Shown here in pieces: positions 54,681 through 63,528 of a stretch of DNA of 64,000 nt. Location of the stretch: contig NZ_VCJS01000016.1 of NCBI RefSeq assembly GCF_005893125.1, positions 1-64,000 of the forward strand, read 5' to 3'. The position numbers and the translations under genes are program-made. Position 1 is the stretch's first letter, and each line of letters begins with the position of its first letter. Source of the stretch: Nonomuraea basaltis (GTDB lineage: Bacteria; Actinomycetota; Actinomycetes; Streptosporangiales; Streptosporangiaceae). The notes beneath the pieces are model-generated. The model made no database searches. It worked only from the letters and a program-made list of their open reading frames with translations, and was not told the origin of the DNA.

Positions 54681-56384
54681 ATGACCGGAGACCGAGATGT
54701 GACGCGGGCGGATGCGGAGCGGCAGCACCTGTTGCCGGTCTGGGCCGATCCCGAGGTTCCAGAGGAACGGCTCGACGCCCAGGGCCTCTCGCGGCGGCGC
54801 CTGCTGCGCAGAACCGGCCTGTTCGGCGCCGGTTTCGCAGCCGCCTCGCTGGTGGGCCCCCAACCGGCCGCTGCTCAGCGGACGCCTGCTGGTGACGATC
54901 CGGATCTGGTGTACCTGGTCGGCGACCACCACGTGCACACCGTCTACAGCCACGACGCGAAGTACACCTTCTCCCAGCAGGCGTTGCGGGCGGCGCAGTT
55001 CGGCTTGGACTGGATGGTGTTCACCGAGCACAGCAACATCGGCCACGCCGATGCCGGTGGCGCGCTGGCCGAGCGTGCGGAGGTGCTCAAGGCTCGGGCG
55101 GAGAATCCTCGCCTGCTCATCTTCCAGGGTCTGGAGTGGTACATCCCGGCGGCCGAGCATGGCACCGTCTTCGCCGCTCCCGGCGAGAACGAGGCGGAGA
55201 TCCTTCGCCAGTTCGAGCTCGCCTATGACGGCAAGCTGCTGAAGCGGGCCGAGGGCGGGCCCGCGCACCCGGACACGCCGGGCAACGAGGCGCTCGCGGT
55301 GGAGGCGATCAAGTGGCTGGCCGAGCGCAAGCGCACGGGATTCGTGGACGACGTCCTCGTGCTGGCGAACCACCCGTCCCGGCTGGGCATCGACTCCCCG
55401 CACGAGCTGCGCGCCTGGCGCGACGCCGATCCAGACATCATGATCGGCATGGAGGGCGCGCCTGGCGCGCAGGGTGCCGCGCTGCCCGGGCGAGGGGCGG
55501 CGAGCGTGCGCGGCGAGTACGAGAACAAACCGTCGGCGCAGTCCTGGCCCGGCTACCCGGCAGAGGCGTATGTGACCTATGGCGGTTTCGACTGGATGAC
55601 GGCCACCGTCGGCGGGCTGTGGGACGCGCTGCTGTCGGAGGGCAAGCTTTTCTCGATCACCTCCAACTCGGACAACCACCGGACGGTCTACGACACCTGG
55701 CGCAACGGTGACTGGCCGGCGGGGAAGAACTTCGACAACACCGGCAAGCTGCCCGATCCCGTGGACACGGGCACGCCGCAGCCGGGGAGCGACCTCTGGC
55801 CGGGCCAGTTCAGCCGCACTCATGTGGGGGTGACGAAGTACGGCTACCGCGAGGTGATGGCCGGTCTGCGGGCGGGCCGGGTGTGGGTGGACCATGGCCA
55901 GCTCATCGACGGGATCGACGTGCGGCTGGTGGGCGCCTCCCCTCGAGGCGCGGGCACCACGCTCGGCGGCCGGCTCCGGGTCGGCCGCGGCCAGCAGGTG
56001 TTCCTGCTGGTCACGATCACGACAGCGTCCCGCCCGAACTACCACGGGGAGCTGCCGAAGCTGGCGCACGTCGACGTCATCAAGGGCAGCGTCCGGGCTC
56101 CCGCCCAGGATCGTGACGCCTGGCGGGCGCCGGACACCCGCATGGTCCACAGCATCGACGTCGGGGGACGGACGGGAACGTACACGCTGCGGATCCCGGT
56201 CGGCCGTGTCACAGAGCCGTGCTACCTGCGGCTGCGCGGCAGCGACGGGCGCCGCAACGGCCCTGGCCTGCTCGGCCGCGCCATCGACCCGCACGGGCCG
56301 ATCGCGCACCCTCCGGGTGACGGAGATCCGTGGCTGGACACCTGGTTCTACACCAATCCCATCTTCGTCGACGTCGAGCCCTGA
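54681..56384 (+). CDS. Tat-exported PHP-domain phosphoesterase, 567 aa
   Basis: A twin-arginine signal (SRRRLLRRTGLFGAGFAAAS, about 37-56) precedes a PHP domain: GDHHVHTVYSHD (HxH metals), FTEHSNIGHADAGG (EH), VLVLANHPSRLGIDSPHELR and SITSNSDNHR. The C-terminal 150 residues are beta-rich. PHP proteins of this size act on phosphoesters outside the cell. ATG 54681. It is 54 bp upstream of a phosphodiester glycosidase gene, suggesting a joint role in using extracellular phosphodiesters. Confidence 0.82.
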   Translation: MTGDRDVTRADAERQHLLPVWADPEVPEERLDAQGLSRRRLLRRTGLFGAGFAAASLVGPQPAAAQRTPAGDDPDLVYLVGDHHVHTVYSHDAKYTFSQQALRAAQFGLDWMVFTEHSNIGHADAGGALAERAEVLKARAENPRLLIFQGLEWYIPAAEHGTVFAAPGENEAEILRQFELAYDGKLLKRAEGGPAHPDTPGNEALAVEAIKWLAERKRTGFVDDVLVLANHPSRLGIDSPHELRAWRDADPDIMIGMEGAPGAQGAALPGRGAASVRGEYENKPSAQSWPGYPAEAYVTYGGFDWMTATVGGLWDALLSEGKLFSITSNSDNHRTVYDTWRNGDWPAGKNFDNTGKLPDPVDTGTPQPGSDLWPGQFSRTHVGVTKYGYREVMAGLRAGRVWVDHGQLIDGIDVRLVGASPRGAGTTLGGRLRVGRGQQVFLLVTITTASRPNYHGELPKLAHVDVIKGSVRAPAQDRDAWRAPDTRMVHSIDVGGRTGTYTLRIPVGRVTEPCYLRLRGSDGRRNGPGLLGRAIDPHGPIAHPPGDGDPWLDTWFYTNPIFVDVEP

Positions 56385-56438
56385 CTCCTGCCTCCCAAGA
56401 CTGTCTCCCAAGACCTGCCTTCCCAAGAGAGGACCGCC

Positions 56439-58076
56439 ATGCGACGCGGAGCCGTACGCCATGGACTGATCGGCGGGCTGGCCCTGGCCTGTCTCGCCGC
56501 CGGGCAGGCCGCCTCGGCCGCGCCGAGCCGGCTGGACGCCGGAACGGCGCAGGCCGCAGACCGCCTTCCCCTCGGACCCGCGTCCCTGATGGAGACGCGC
56601 ACTCCACGCCAGGTGGCCACGGGCGTCACGCACATCGCGATCGAGCGCGGACAGTCCTCCCCTGACGACTTCTGGACGGTCACGGTCGGGGTGGCGTCCA
56701 CGGAGGCGGAGGCAGCAGAGCTCGAGCGGCAGATCCGCGCGGCCGGGTACGAGCCGCGCCGGGACGCCACCGCGGGCACGTCTCCGCTGAGCCCCGGCGA
56801 CCAGCCGCTCGGCTGGATGGTCCGGGTGGGGCGCTTCGCCGGCCAGCAGGCGGCGCAGGCGGCCGCGGCCGAGCTCGCGGCCAAGGGCGTGCGCGGCAGT
56901 GTCCAGTTCACCGGCGAGGACGGCCGGGCGACGACCGGCCCGTGGTCGCTCGACGTGCTGATTGTCGATCCGCGCCGGTTCAGCGGGCGGCTCGGCTCCG
57001 AGCTGGCCACGGGGATCGTGCCGGGACGTGAGACGACCAGCTCGATCGCGCAGCGTACCGGGGCGCTCGCCGCGGTCAACGGCGGCTACTTCGTGATATC
57101 TCCGAACGAAGGCGGCAAGCCCGGCCCCGGTCTGGCCGGCACAGACGGCGACCTCGCCGGCATCTCGGTGGTCCGCGGAGACCTCGTCTCCGAAGCCGTC
57201 AACGGCCGCCCGGCCCTGGTGATCCCCACCGACTCGGGAACCGGCACCGCCGTGCGGCGCCTGAAGACGCTACTGTCCGTGCGGACGGGCGGCGAACGGC
57301 GAGAGGTCACCGGCCTCAACAGGCAGCCTGGCCTCGTCGTCAACTGCGGCGGCGTCGGCGACGCCTACCCGCTCGCCCAGCCGGCCCACGACTACACCTG
57401 CGGCAACGACAACGAGGTGATCGTGTTCACGCCGCGGTTCGGTACGGCCGCGCCTCAGGGCCAGGGCTACCAGGTGACGCTCGACGGCAACGGCACCGTC
57501 GTGTCCGCGCAGGAGGGGCGGGGCGGTGCGGTGCCCGCGCAGGGCAGCCTGCTCCAGGGCACCGGCACGGGCGCCGGGTGGCTGCGGCAGCACGCAAGGC
57601 CAGGCGTCCGGCTCAAGCTGAGCCGTTCCGTGGTCGATGCGGAACGCGGTATGCCGCTGCCGATCCAGCCGCAAACCTCGATCGTGAACGGCGGGCCGCT
57701 GCTGGTGCGTGACGGCGAGGTCGCGCTGGATCCGGTGCGCGACGGGTGGAGCCCGCAGGACATCGACGGGGCCGATCGCGGCGCCTTCTACAACGGCTGG
57801 TACTTGCGCAGGAACCCGCGGACGGCCGCAGGTGTCACCCGCGACGGGCGGATCATCCTGCTCACGGCCGACGGCCGCCGTCCCGCGCATAGCGTGGGCC
57901 TGAGCATTGCCGAGGTGGCGCAGGTCATGCGCGGCCTGGGGGCGGTCGATGCGATCAATCTGGACGGCGGCGGGTCGACCGCCATGATCGTCGATAGTGC
58001 GCTGCAGGGCGTGCCGAGCGACAGCAGTGGCGAGCGGCCCGACGGTGACGCCATCGTCGTGCTCCCGGAACGCTGA
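56439..58076 (+). CDS. Secreted phosphodiester glycosidase (NAGPA) with SPOR-like domain, 545 aa
   Basis: A Sec signal (residues 1-31, ending AGQAASAA). Residues 75-150 hold a SPOR-like repeat (FWTVTVGVASTEAEAAELER, QIRAAGYEPRR, WMVRVGRFAGQQAAQAAAAE). The catalytic domain has IAQRTGALAAVNGGYFVISP and NLDGGGSTAMIVDS, the NAGPA/PF09992 signature. Such enzymes release sugar from phosphodiester-linked glycans, as in wall teichoic acid. SPOR would tether it to peptidoglycan. It follows the PHP gene. Confidence 0.85.
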   Translation: MRRGAVRHGLIGGLALACLAAGQAASAAPSRLDAGTAQAADRLPLGPASLMETRTPRQVATGVTHIAIERGQSSPDDFWTVTVGVASTEAEAAELERQIRAAGYEPRRDATAGTSPLSPGDQPLGWMVRVGRFAGQQAAQAAAAELAAKGVRGSVQFTGEDGRATTGPWSLDVLIVDPRRFSGRLGSELATGIVPGRETTSSIAQRTGALAAVNGGYFVISPNEGGKPGPGLAGTDGDLAGISVVRGDLVSEAVNGRPALVIPTDSGTGTAVRRLKTLLSVRTGGERREVTGLNRQPGLVVNCGGVGDAYPLAQPAHDYTCGNDNEVIVFTPRFGTAAPQGQGYQVTLDGNGTVVSAQEGRGGAVPAQGSLLQGTGTGAGWLRQHARPGVRLKLSRSVVDAERGMPLPIQPQTSIVNGGPLLVRDGEVALDPVRDGWSPQDIDGADRGAFYNGWYLRRNPRTAAGVTRDGRIILLTADGRRPAHSVGLSIAEVAQVMRGLGAVDAINLDGGGSTAMIVDSALQGVPSDSSGERPDGDAIVVLPER

Positions 58077-58268
58077 GATCGATCCATCCAGTGGTCATCT
58101 GATGCGTGCGCTTGACCGCAGACCGATCCCAGCACCGGTGGCGAGCTCCTTGCTTTCCTGATCGCTGGGTTTACCTATTCTGTCAAGACATCGGATGAAA
58201 ATTCTGGCCATACGTTCCAAGGTCCAAAAAAATGAGGAAAATCAGTGCTATAGCTCCGACCTAAAGCA
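58077..58268. other. AT-rich spacer before the pqq operon
   Basis: This 190-bp stretch is clearly more AT-rich than the window average (e.g. TCCAAAAAAATGAGG). No gene. It ends in the promoter-like sequence at 58269. Confidence 0.5.
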
Positions 58269-58297
58269 TTGACGCCAGCTTCATCAGAAGGTCATAT
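58269..58297 (+). promoter_or_regulatory. Promoter of pqqA
   Basis: TTGACG (58269-58274) and TCATAT (58292-58297) are separated by 17 bp, a good sigma-70/HrdB-type promoter. It is 33 bases upstream of the pqqA ATG. An AGGAAAGG ribosome site lies at 58313-58320. Confidence 0.6.
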
Positions 58298-58330
58298 CGG
58301 TTGTAACACCCTAGGAAAGGCAGGTACGCA

Positions 58331-58486
58331 ATGTCCCAGCCGAAGGATCAGGGCAAGAAGCAACCCCGCAGGAACCACGAGAAGAAGGTCAGGGGCCGCG
58401 GCGAGGAGACGACCTGGCACAAGCCCGACTACCAGGTCGTCGAGGCATCGATGGAGATGACCGCGTACTTCCTGGCCACCAGGTAA
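58331..58486 (+). CDS. pqqA: PQQ precursor peptide PqqA, 51 aa
   Basis: The substrate of PQQ biosynthesis. The C-terminal core ASMEMTAYFLATR has the Glu-X3-Tyr pair (Glu41, Tyr45) whose side chains are joined by PqqE to form the cofactor. Thirty-odd basic residues precede it (KKQPRRNHEKKVRGRGEE), longer than the usual 22-30-aa PqqA; an internal start is possible but none has a ribosome site. AGGAAAGG lies ten bases before ATG 58331. It is too short for ordinary gene callers. Confidence 0.9.
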   Translation: MSQPKDQGKKQPRRNHEKKVRGRGEETTWHKPDYQVVEASMEMTAYFLATR

Positions 58487-58498
58487 CCGGGTGCCGCC

Positions 58499-59308
58499 AT
58501 GCGACTGCAGGTGCTCGGCACCGCGGCAGGCGGCGGCGTGCCCCAGTGGAACTGCGCGTGCCCCGGCTGCTCCGGGGCACGCGCCCATCCGGGACACCGC
58601 CGACGTCACGCCAGCTTGGCCGTCCAGATCGACGACGGCGCCTACGTCATCAACGCCACGCCCGACATCGCCGACCAGATCGAGTCGTGCGCGTGGCTGC
58701 GCCCAGGGCCGGGCCCCCGGGAGTCGCCGCTCAAGGGCGTGATCCTCACCGACGCCGAGCTCGACCACACGATCGGCCTGCTCAGGCTCAGGGAAGCCGA
58801 CGCGCTGGAGGTGCGCTCCACCCCGGTCGTACGGCACGCGCTGCGGCCCTTCGCCGACCTCCTGCGTCCCTACCTCCAGCTGACCTGGACCGACGCCGAC
58901 ACGATCCCGGTGTCCGGCAAGCGGCCCCGGTACGCCGCCGGCTCCCCCGAGGCCACGGGCTGGGTGTCCGCGTTGCGTCTCGGGCCGCTGGTGTACGTCC
59001 CCGCCATGGGGGTATGGCCGGACGAACTGGACGAGGCGTTCGAACAAGCCGCATGCGTGATCGTCGACGGCACGTTCTGGGACGACGAGGAGCCGCGCCG
59101 CACAGGGATCTCCGCCAAGACCGCCACCCAGATGGGCCACCTGCCGATCGAGGCGACCATGGAACGGCTCTCCCGGCTGCCCGGCCGCCGCCTGTACACC
59201 CACCTCAACAACACCAACCCTCTCGTGGACCCGGCGGCCGAGCAGCACAAGGCGCTCGCCGAGCTGGGGATCGAGGTGGCCGCCGACGGGATGGTGATCG
59301 ACCTGTGA
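58499..59308 (+). CDS. pqqB: PqqB, metallo-beta-lactamase-fold hydroxylase, 269 aa
   Basis: N-terminus RLQVLGTAAGGGVPQWNCAC with the PqqB zinc cysteines in NCACPGCSGA. LKGVILTDAELDHTIGLLRL is the variant of the HxHxDH loop found in PqqB. GTFWDDEEPRRTGISAKTAT and LYTHLNNTNPLV complete it. PqqB hydroxylates the tyrosine ring of the crosslinked peptide. It begins 12 bp after pqqA; GTGA overlap with pqqC. Confidence 0.93.
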   Translation: MRLQVLGTAAGGGVPQWNCACPGCSGARAHPGHRRRHASLAVQIDDGAYVINATPDIADQIESCAWLRPGPGPRESPLKGVILTDAELDHTIGLLRLREADALEVRSTPVVRHALRPFADLLRPYLQLTWTDADTIPVSGKRPRYAAGSPEATGWVSALRLGPLVYVPAMGVWPDELDEAFEQAACVIVDGTFWDDEEPRRTGISAKTATQMGHLPIEATMERLSRLPGRRLYTHLNNTNPLVDPAAEQHKALAELGIEVAADGMVIDL

Positions 59309-59976
59309 ACGGCTTCGAGACCGAGCTGCGCGCCGTACCGGAGAAGCGCTACCACCACCTTCACCCCTTCAACCAGCGCATGCACGCGGGCCGGCTGACC
59401 CGTGACGAGCTGCGGCGCTGGATACTCAACCGCTTCCACTACCAGCGCCACATCCCGGTCAAGGACGCGTTCATCCTCGCCAAGCTGATCACGCCCGAGC
59501 TGCGCAGGATGTGGTTGAGGAGGATCCAGGACCACGACGGCGCCGCGGCCGGCGAGGGCGGCATCGAGCGGTGGCTGCGCTTGGGCGAGGCGGCCGGGCT
59601 GGAGCGGTCGCTGCTGCTGTCGGGCGAGGGCGTGCTGCCCGGCGTGCGGCTGGCCGTCGACGGCTACGTGAACCTGTGCCGCAACGGCTCCGCGCTGGAA
59701 GCCGTCGCCGCGTCGCTGACCGAGCTGTTCGCACCCGACCTCATGCGAACGAGGATCGCGGCCTTCGAACGCCATTACCCATGGATAGACCCGGAGGGAC
59801 TGCGATATTTCCAGGTACGCGTCTCCCAGGGCCGCCAGGACAGCGGCGAGGCCCTGGCCCTGGTGCTCGACTGGGCCAGGACCCGTGCCGAACAGGAGAG
59901 GGCCATCGCGGCGCTGGCCTACAAGTGCGACCTGCTGTGGGCCTTGCTCGACGCGGTGGACGGGACGTCCCGATGA
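59305..59976 (+). CDS. pqqC: PqqC, PQQ synthase, 223 aa
   Basis: ELRAVPEKRYHHLHPFNQRM, RRWILNRFHYQRHIPVKDAF, IERWLRLGEAAGLERSLLLS and HYPWIDPEGLRYFQVRVSQG are the heme-oxygenase-like PqqC fold. It performs the final ring closure and eight-electron oxidation with O2. Start GTG 59305 overlaps the pqqB stop; ATGA overlap with pqqD. Confidence 0.93.
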   Translation: MNGFETELRAVPEKRYHHLHPFNQRMHAGRLTRDELRRWILNRFHYQRHIPVKDAFILAKLITPELRRMWLRRIQDHDGAAAGEGGIERWLRLGEAAGLERSLLLSGEGVLPGVRLAVDGYVNLCRNGSALEAVAASLTELFAPDLMRTRIAAFERHYPWIDPEGLRYFQVRVSQGRQDSGEALALVLDWARTRAEQERAIAALAYKCDLLWALLDAVDGTSR

Positions 59977-60224
59977 GTGGGCCGATGACCTGGTGCCCGG
60001 CGCTGTCCCGCTCGGCCATGCTCCGCCACGACCCCGTACGGGGAGCGGACCTGCTGATCGTGCCCGAGCGGATCGTCGTGCTGAACGAGGAGGCGGCGGC
60101 CATCGTCGCCCTGTGCGACGGGGCGCGGACCGTGGCCGACATCGTCGCCGAGTTGCCCGAGGGCGTCGAGTCCGACGTGGTGGAGTTCCTCGAACGGGTG
60201 CGCGCGGAGGGATGGCTCCGATGA
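59973..60224 (+). CDS. pqqD: PqqD, peptide chaperone, 83 aa
   Basis: The RRE prototype: LSRSAMLRHDPVRGADLLIV, PERIVVLNEEAAAIVALCDG, ARTVADIVAELPEG. It presents PqqA to PqqE. It overlaps both neighbours by ATGA, so B, C, D and E are translated as a chain. Confidence 0.92.
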   Translation: MSGPMTWCPALSRSAMLRHDPVRGADLLIVPERIVVLNEEAAAIVALCDGARTVADIVAELPEGVESDVVEFLERVRAEGWLR

Positions 60225-61309
60225 ACGAGGTGAGCGCCCCCTGGGCCATGCTGGCCGAGCTCACGCACGCGTGTCCGCTGCGCTGCCCGTACTGCTCCAA
60301 CCCGGCCGAGCTGGCGGCCAGGTCGAGCGAGCTGAGCACCGAGGAGTGGCGGCGGATACTCGGTGAGGCCGCGGCACTGGGCATCGTGCACACGCATCTG
60401 TCCGGTGGCGAGCCGCTGCTGAGACGCGATCTGGCGGAGATCGTGGCGGCGGCCGACCGCGCAGGCGTCTACACGCAGCTGGTCACCAGCGGTGTCGGGC
60501 TGACCGAGCGCAGGATGAGCGAGCTCGCGGCGGCGGGGTTGCGCAGTGTGCAGCTGTCGGTCCAGTCGGCCACGGCAGGGGAATCGGACCGGATCGCCGG
60601 GGTCGCGTCGTTCGCGAGGAAGGAGCGAGCCGCCGCGGTGGTGGCCGCGAGCGGGCTGCCGTTCGGGCTCAACGTGGTGCTGCACCGGGCCAACCTCGAC
60701 GTCGTCGGCGAGATCATCGAGCTCGGGCTGGCGTGGGGCGTGGAGCGCATCGAGCTGGCCAACACCCAGTTCTACGGGTGGGGGCTGCTCAACAGGTCCG
60801 CGCTGCTGCCCACCAGGGAGCAGCTCGCGCGAGCCGAGGCCGTAGTCCGGAGGTATCGGGAAGAAACGGACGTCGAGCTGATCTGGGTGATCCCTGACTA
60901 CTTCGACGGCGTGCCCAAGCCCTGCATGGGCGGCTGGGGTGCGATCTCGATCACCGTCGCGCCCGACGGCCGCGTGCTGCCCTGCCCGGCGGCGTACGGC
61001 CTGCCCCTGGAGATGCCCAACGCGCGCGATCATCGGCTCGGCTGGATCTGGGAGCACTCGCCCGCCTTCAACGCCTACCGGGGCACCGGCTGGATGCGCG
61101 AGCCGTGCGCGAGCTGCCCCCGGAAGGAGCTCGACTTCGGCGGCTGCCGCTGCCAGGCGTACGCGCTGACCGGCGATGCGAGCCGCACCGATCCGGCCTG
61201 CGGGCTCTCACCTGATCATCACCTCATTACGGACTTGACAGCCGGCGGCACGTGGACGTTCAGGCGGGCAGCGCCTTCGGCCGGCGGCGCGGATCGGTCA
61301 GCCCCTTGA
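60221..61309 (+). CDS. pqqE: PqqE, radical SAM peptide crosslinking enzyme, 362 aa
   Basis: The radical SAM cluster CPLRCPYC (about 18-25) is followed by THLSGGEPLLRRDL. The SPASM region carries further cysteines (VPKPCMGGWGAISITVAPDG, LPCPAAYG, EPCASCPRKELDFGGCRCQA) for auxiliary Fe-S clusters. PqqE forms the Glu-Tyr C-C bond in PqqA. Start ATG 60221 overlaps pqqD. No PQQ-dependent dehydrogenase gene is in the window. Confidence 0.93.
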   Translation: MNEVSAPWAMLAELTHACPLRCPYCSNPAELAARSSELSTEEWRRILGEAAALGIVHTHLSGGEPLLRRDLAEIVAAADRAGVYTQLVTSGVGLTERRMSELAAAGLRSVQLSVQSATAGESDRIAGVASFARKERAAAVVAASGLPFGLNVVLHRANLDVVGEIIELGLAWGVERIELANTQFYGWGLLNRSALLPTREQLARAEAVVRRYREETDVELIWVIPDYFDGVPKPCMGGWGAISITVAPDGRVLPCPAAYGLPLEMPNARDHRLGWIWEHSPAFNAYRGTGWMREPCASCPRKELDFGGCRCQAYALTGDASRTDPACGLSPDHHLITDLTAGGTWTFRRAAPSAGGADRSAP

Positions 61310-61439
61310 GGCCCCCTGCCGGCGTCGTAACCGACCTCGCCACGGCGCAGTCCGTGCAACGCGATCAACCGCCGCAGGACGTCACACTCCCCGCACACCG
61401 AGGCGGTGTACGGGGAGTGGGCACGATCAAGACGCGCGA
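61310..61439. other. Convergent spacer after pqqE
   Basis: It contains CACTCCCCGCACACCG...CGGTGTACGGGGAGTG (about 61386-61418), an imperfect inverted repeat that could terminate both converging transcripts. Confidence 0.45.
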
Positions 61440-61826
61440 TTAGCTGTAGAAGCTCTTGGAGCCGCGGTTCACGATGGTGCCCCGCTCGCCCCAGTAGGTC
61501 CTGACCGTGGCGCGGTAGTAGGTGTCCTCGTAAGCGGTGGCCAGGCTCCGGCACGTGCTGCCCGAGTGGCCGTAGTAGTTGTTGTTGTCCCGCCAGGTGT
61601 ACGAGGGGCCTCCACCGTTGACCGGAGTCAGCACCACCTCGACCCAGCGCGGGCCCTCGCTGTTGTACGCCTGGGCGCAGATGGTGTCCGTACCGTCGTT
61701 GTAGCTGACGGTGCCGTCACCGACGTTCCAGGTGAACGAGGCGGCCGAGGCCGGCTGCGCGAGAGCAATGCTCGCCCCCGCAATGGCAACGCCCATCACG
61801 GCTGTCTTCATCAGTTTCTTCATCAT
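61440..61826 (-). CDS. Secreted small protein, 128 aa
   Basis: Sec signal MMKKLMKTAVMGVAIAGASI, cleaved after AQPASA. The mature part (SFTWNVGDGTVSYNDGTDTI, SYTWRDNNNYYGHSGSTCRS, TVRTYWGERGTIVNRGSKSF) is beta-rich, with two Cys for one disulphide. AAGGGGAA just before ATG 61826 decides the start. Family not recognised; such small exoproteins are common in Streptosporangiaceae-like genomes. Confidence 0.7.
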   Translation of the reverse strand: MMKKLMKTAVMGVAIAGASIALAQPASAASFTWNVGDGTVSYNDGTDTICAQAYNSEGPRWVEVVLTPVNGGGPSYTWRDNNNYYGHSGSTCRSLATAYEDTYYRATVRTYWGERGTIVNRGSKSFYS

Positions 61827-62090
61827 TTCCCCTTCTGGCCTGAGCGGATCATGATGCCGCCCGTTGCAGATCTTGAACCAGTGAGTCATGACGACAAAAG
61901 GCCTTGCGCGTACTATTCGCCGGTTAGTCACGTAAACGTAGACATTCGTCCGTTAAGCGGACACGCATCGCGGATGCGTGGAGGCGGGCGCCGCGCCTGT
62001 CCAGAAATGGGTGATCAACGCCGACCTGACCATGGATGACGCAGTCGAGCCACGACCGCGACCACGACCACGACCACGACGCGACGGTCC
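61827..62090. other. Spacer with a CGACCA hexamer repeat
   Basis: CGACCA units repeat at about 62051-62080. In one frame they encode Pro-Arg repeats (see findings). No recognised gene. Confidence 0.4.
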
Positions 62091-63296
62091 TCAGACACGC
62101 GATCCACTTTGACCAATCTCCCTGATGACGGCTCCTGCCGCCGGCGTCTCGTGCCACCTGGCGCCGGCCGCGACGGCCTGTCGCCAGGCGCGCATGGCCT
62201 TCGGCGGCATGCCGATCCCGAGGGCCCCGGCCAGCCGGTCGCCGGTGCGGTAGGCGGCCACGAACCGGCGCTCGCCGAGGTCGCCGTCCACGATCGCCAT
62301 GGCGTCGTGGCCGCGCAGGTAGCCGTAGGCCTGGATCTTCATGTCGTACTGGTCGGACCAGAAGTAGGGCACCGGGGCGAACGGTCTGCGTGCCTGGGGG
62401 TGGAGGAGGTTGCGGGCGGCGGCCATGCCCTGTTCGGCGGCGTTCGTGCGGTGCTCGATCCGCATCGACGTACCGAACAGCGGGTTGTGCCAGCGGGCGA
62501 CGTCTCCGGCTCCGTACACGTCCGGGGCGGCCGCGCTGTACTCGTCGCAGACCAGGCCGTCAGCCAGGGTCAGGCCGCTGCCTTGCAGCCATTCGGTGTT
62601 CGGCAGGGAACCGATGGCGAGGAGGACCTCGTCGGCCTCCACCAGTTCCCCGCCGGCCAGCCGTACCCCGCCGTCGGACACAGCGGCCACGCTGACCCCG
62701 GTGCGCAGATCGACGCCGTGCTCCAGGTGGGCCTGTGACAGCACCTGCCCCACCCCCTCGCCGAGCGCGTGGGCCAGCGGCACCGGCGCGGGTTCGAGGA
62801 GGGTGACCTCGCAGCCGAGGCCCCGGGCGACGGCCGCGGCCTCCGCCCCGAGAAAGCCGGCTCCGACCACGATCAGGCGCCGCCCCGGCCCCAGCCGCCC
62901 CCGCAGGGCCAGGACGTCGTCGAGCGTGCGCAGCACGTGCGCGCCCTGGCCGGGCAGGCGGCGCGGACGCACCCCGGTGGCCACGATCAGCCCGTCATAG
63001 GACACGTCCCCGCTGTCCGACAGCCGCACCGTACGAGCGTTCAGGTCGAGACCCGTCGCGCGGACACCGAGGCGAAGGTCGAGATCGAGCGCGCTGAGGG
63101 TGTCCGGCGAGCGCAGTGTCAGCCGGTCGGGCTCCCACTGCGAGGCCAGGAGCTGCTTGGACAGCGGCGGCCGGTCGTAGGGAGCGTGTGGTTCGTCGCC
63201 GACGAGGGTGACCGGCCCTTCGAAGCCCTCCCGGCGGAGCGTCTCGGCCGCCGCGAGTCCGGCGGCCGAGGCGCCGACCACAACGATCCGCTTCAT
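62091..63296 (-). CDS. Ferredoxin reductase (FAD/NADH), 401 aa
   Basis: FAD motif RIVVVGASAAGLAAAETLRR, PYDRPPLSKQLL, NAD motif RLIVVGAGFLGAEAAAVARG and DVYGAGDVARWHNP. The C-terminal reductase domain is MRIEHRTNAAEQGMAAARNL, PYFWSDQYDMKIQAYGYLRG. It transfers electrons from NAD(P)H to the 3Fe-4S ferredoxin encoded immediately upstream (ATGA overlap) and on to the P450. ATG 63296. Confidence 0.9.
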   Translation of the reverse strand: MKRIVVVGASAAGLAAAETLRREGFEGPVTLVGDEPHAPYDRPPLSKQLLASQWEPDRLTLRSPDTLSALDLDLRLGVRATGLDLNARTVRLSDSGDVSYDGLIVATGVRPRRLPGQGAHVLRTLDDVLALRGRLGPGRRLIVVGAGFLGAEAAAVARGLGCEVTLLEPAPVPLAHALGEGVGQVLSQAHLEHGVDLRTGVSVAAVSDGGVRLAGGELVEADEVLLAIGSLPNTEWLQGSGLTLADGLVCDEYSAAAPDVYGAGDVARWHNPLFGTSMRIEHRTNAAEQGMAAARNLLHPQARRPFAPVPYFWSDQYDMKIQAYGYLRGHDAMAIVDGDLGERRFVAAYRTGDRLAGALGIGMPPKAMRAWRQAVAAGARWHETPAAGAVIREIGQSGSRV

Positions 63297-63490
63297 TTCG
63301 CCACCAGGCGGATGGCCGCCGCTGGGCAGACCGCCGCGGCCTCCCGCACCCCGTCGTGGAGGTCGGCGGCGGGCGTCTCGTCCAGCAGGATCGCGACGCC
63401 GTCCTCGTCTCGCTGGTCGAAGACCTCGGGAGCGGCCAGGACGCACTGACCTGAGGCCACGCACTTGGGTTCGTCGAGTTCCACACGCAT
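63293..63490 (-). CDS. 3Fe-4S ferredoxin of P450 type, 65 aa
   Basis: RVELDEPKCVASGQCVLAAP...AAAVCPAAAIRLVAK. Cys10, Cys16 and Cys55 ligate a 3Fe-4S cluster; the residue between them that would complete a 4Fe-4S is Ala/Gly. This is the usual actinomycete P450 partner. Start ATG 63490 with GGAAGAAG ahead; the stop overlaps the reductase start. Confidence 0.92.
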   Translation of the reverse strand: MRVELDEPKCVASGQCVLAAPEVFDQRDEDGVAILLDETPAADLHDGVREAAAVCPAAAIRLVAK

Positions 63491-63528
63491 GGGACTTCTT
63501 CCTTCCTTGTTTCGCTGAGGGGAGCCGG

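Noticed and set aside
54612-56633. 673-codon antisense frame over the PHP gene
   Set aside because: No family resemblance, and the PHP metal motifs lie on the opposite strand.
58331-61309. A novel radical-SAM RiPP instead of PQQ
   Set aside because: All five genes carry diagnostic Pqq motifs, including the Glu-X3-Tyr core of PqqA, so ordinary PQQ biosynthesis explains them.
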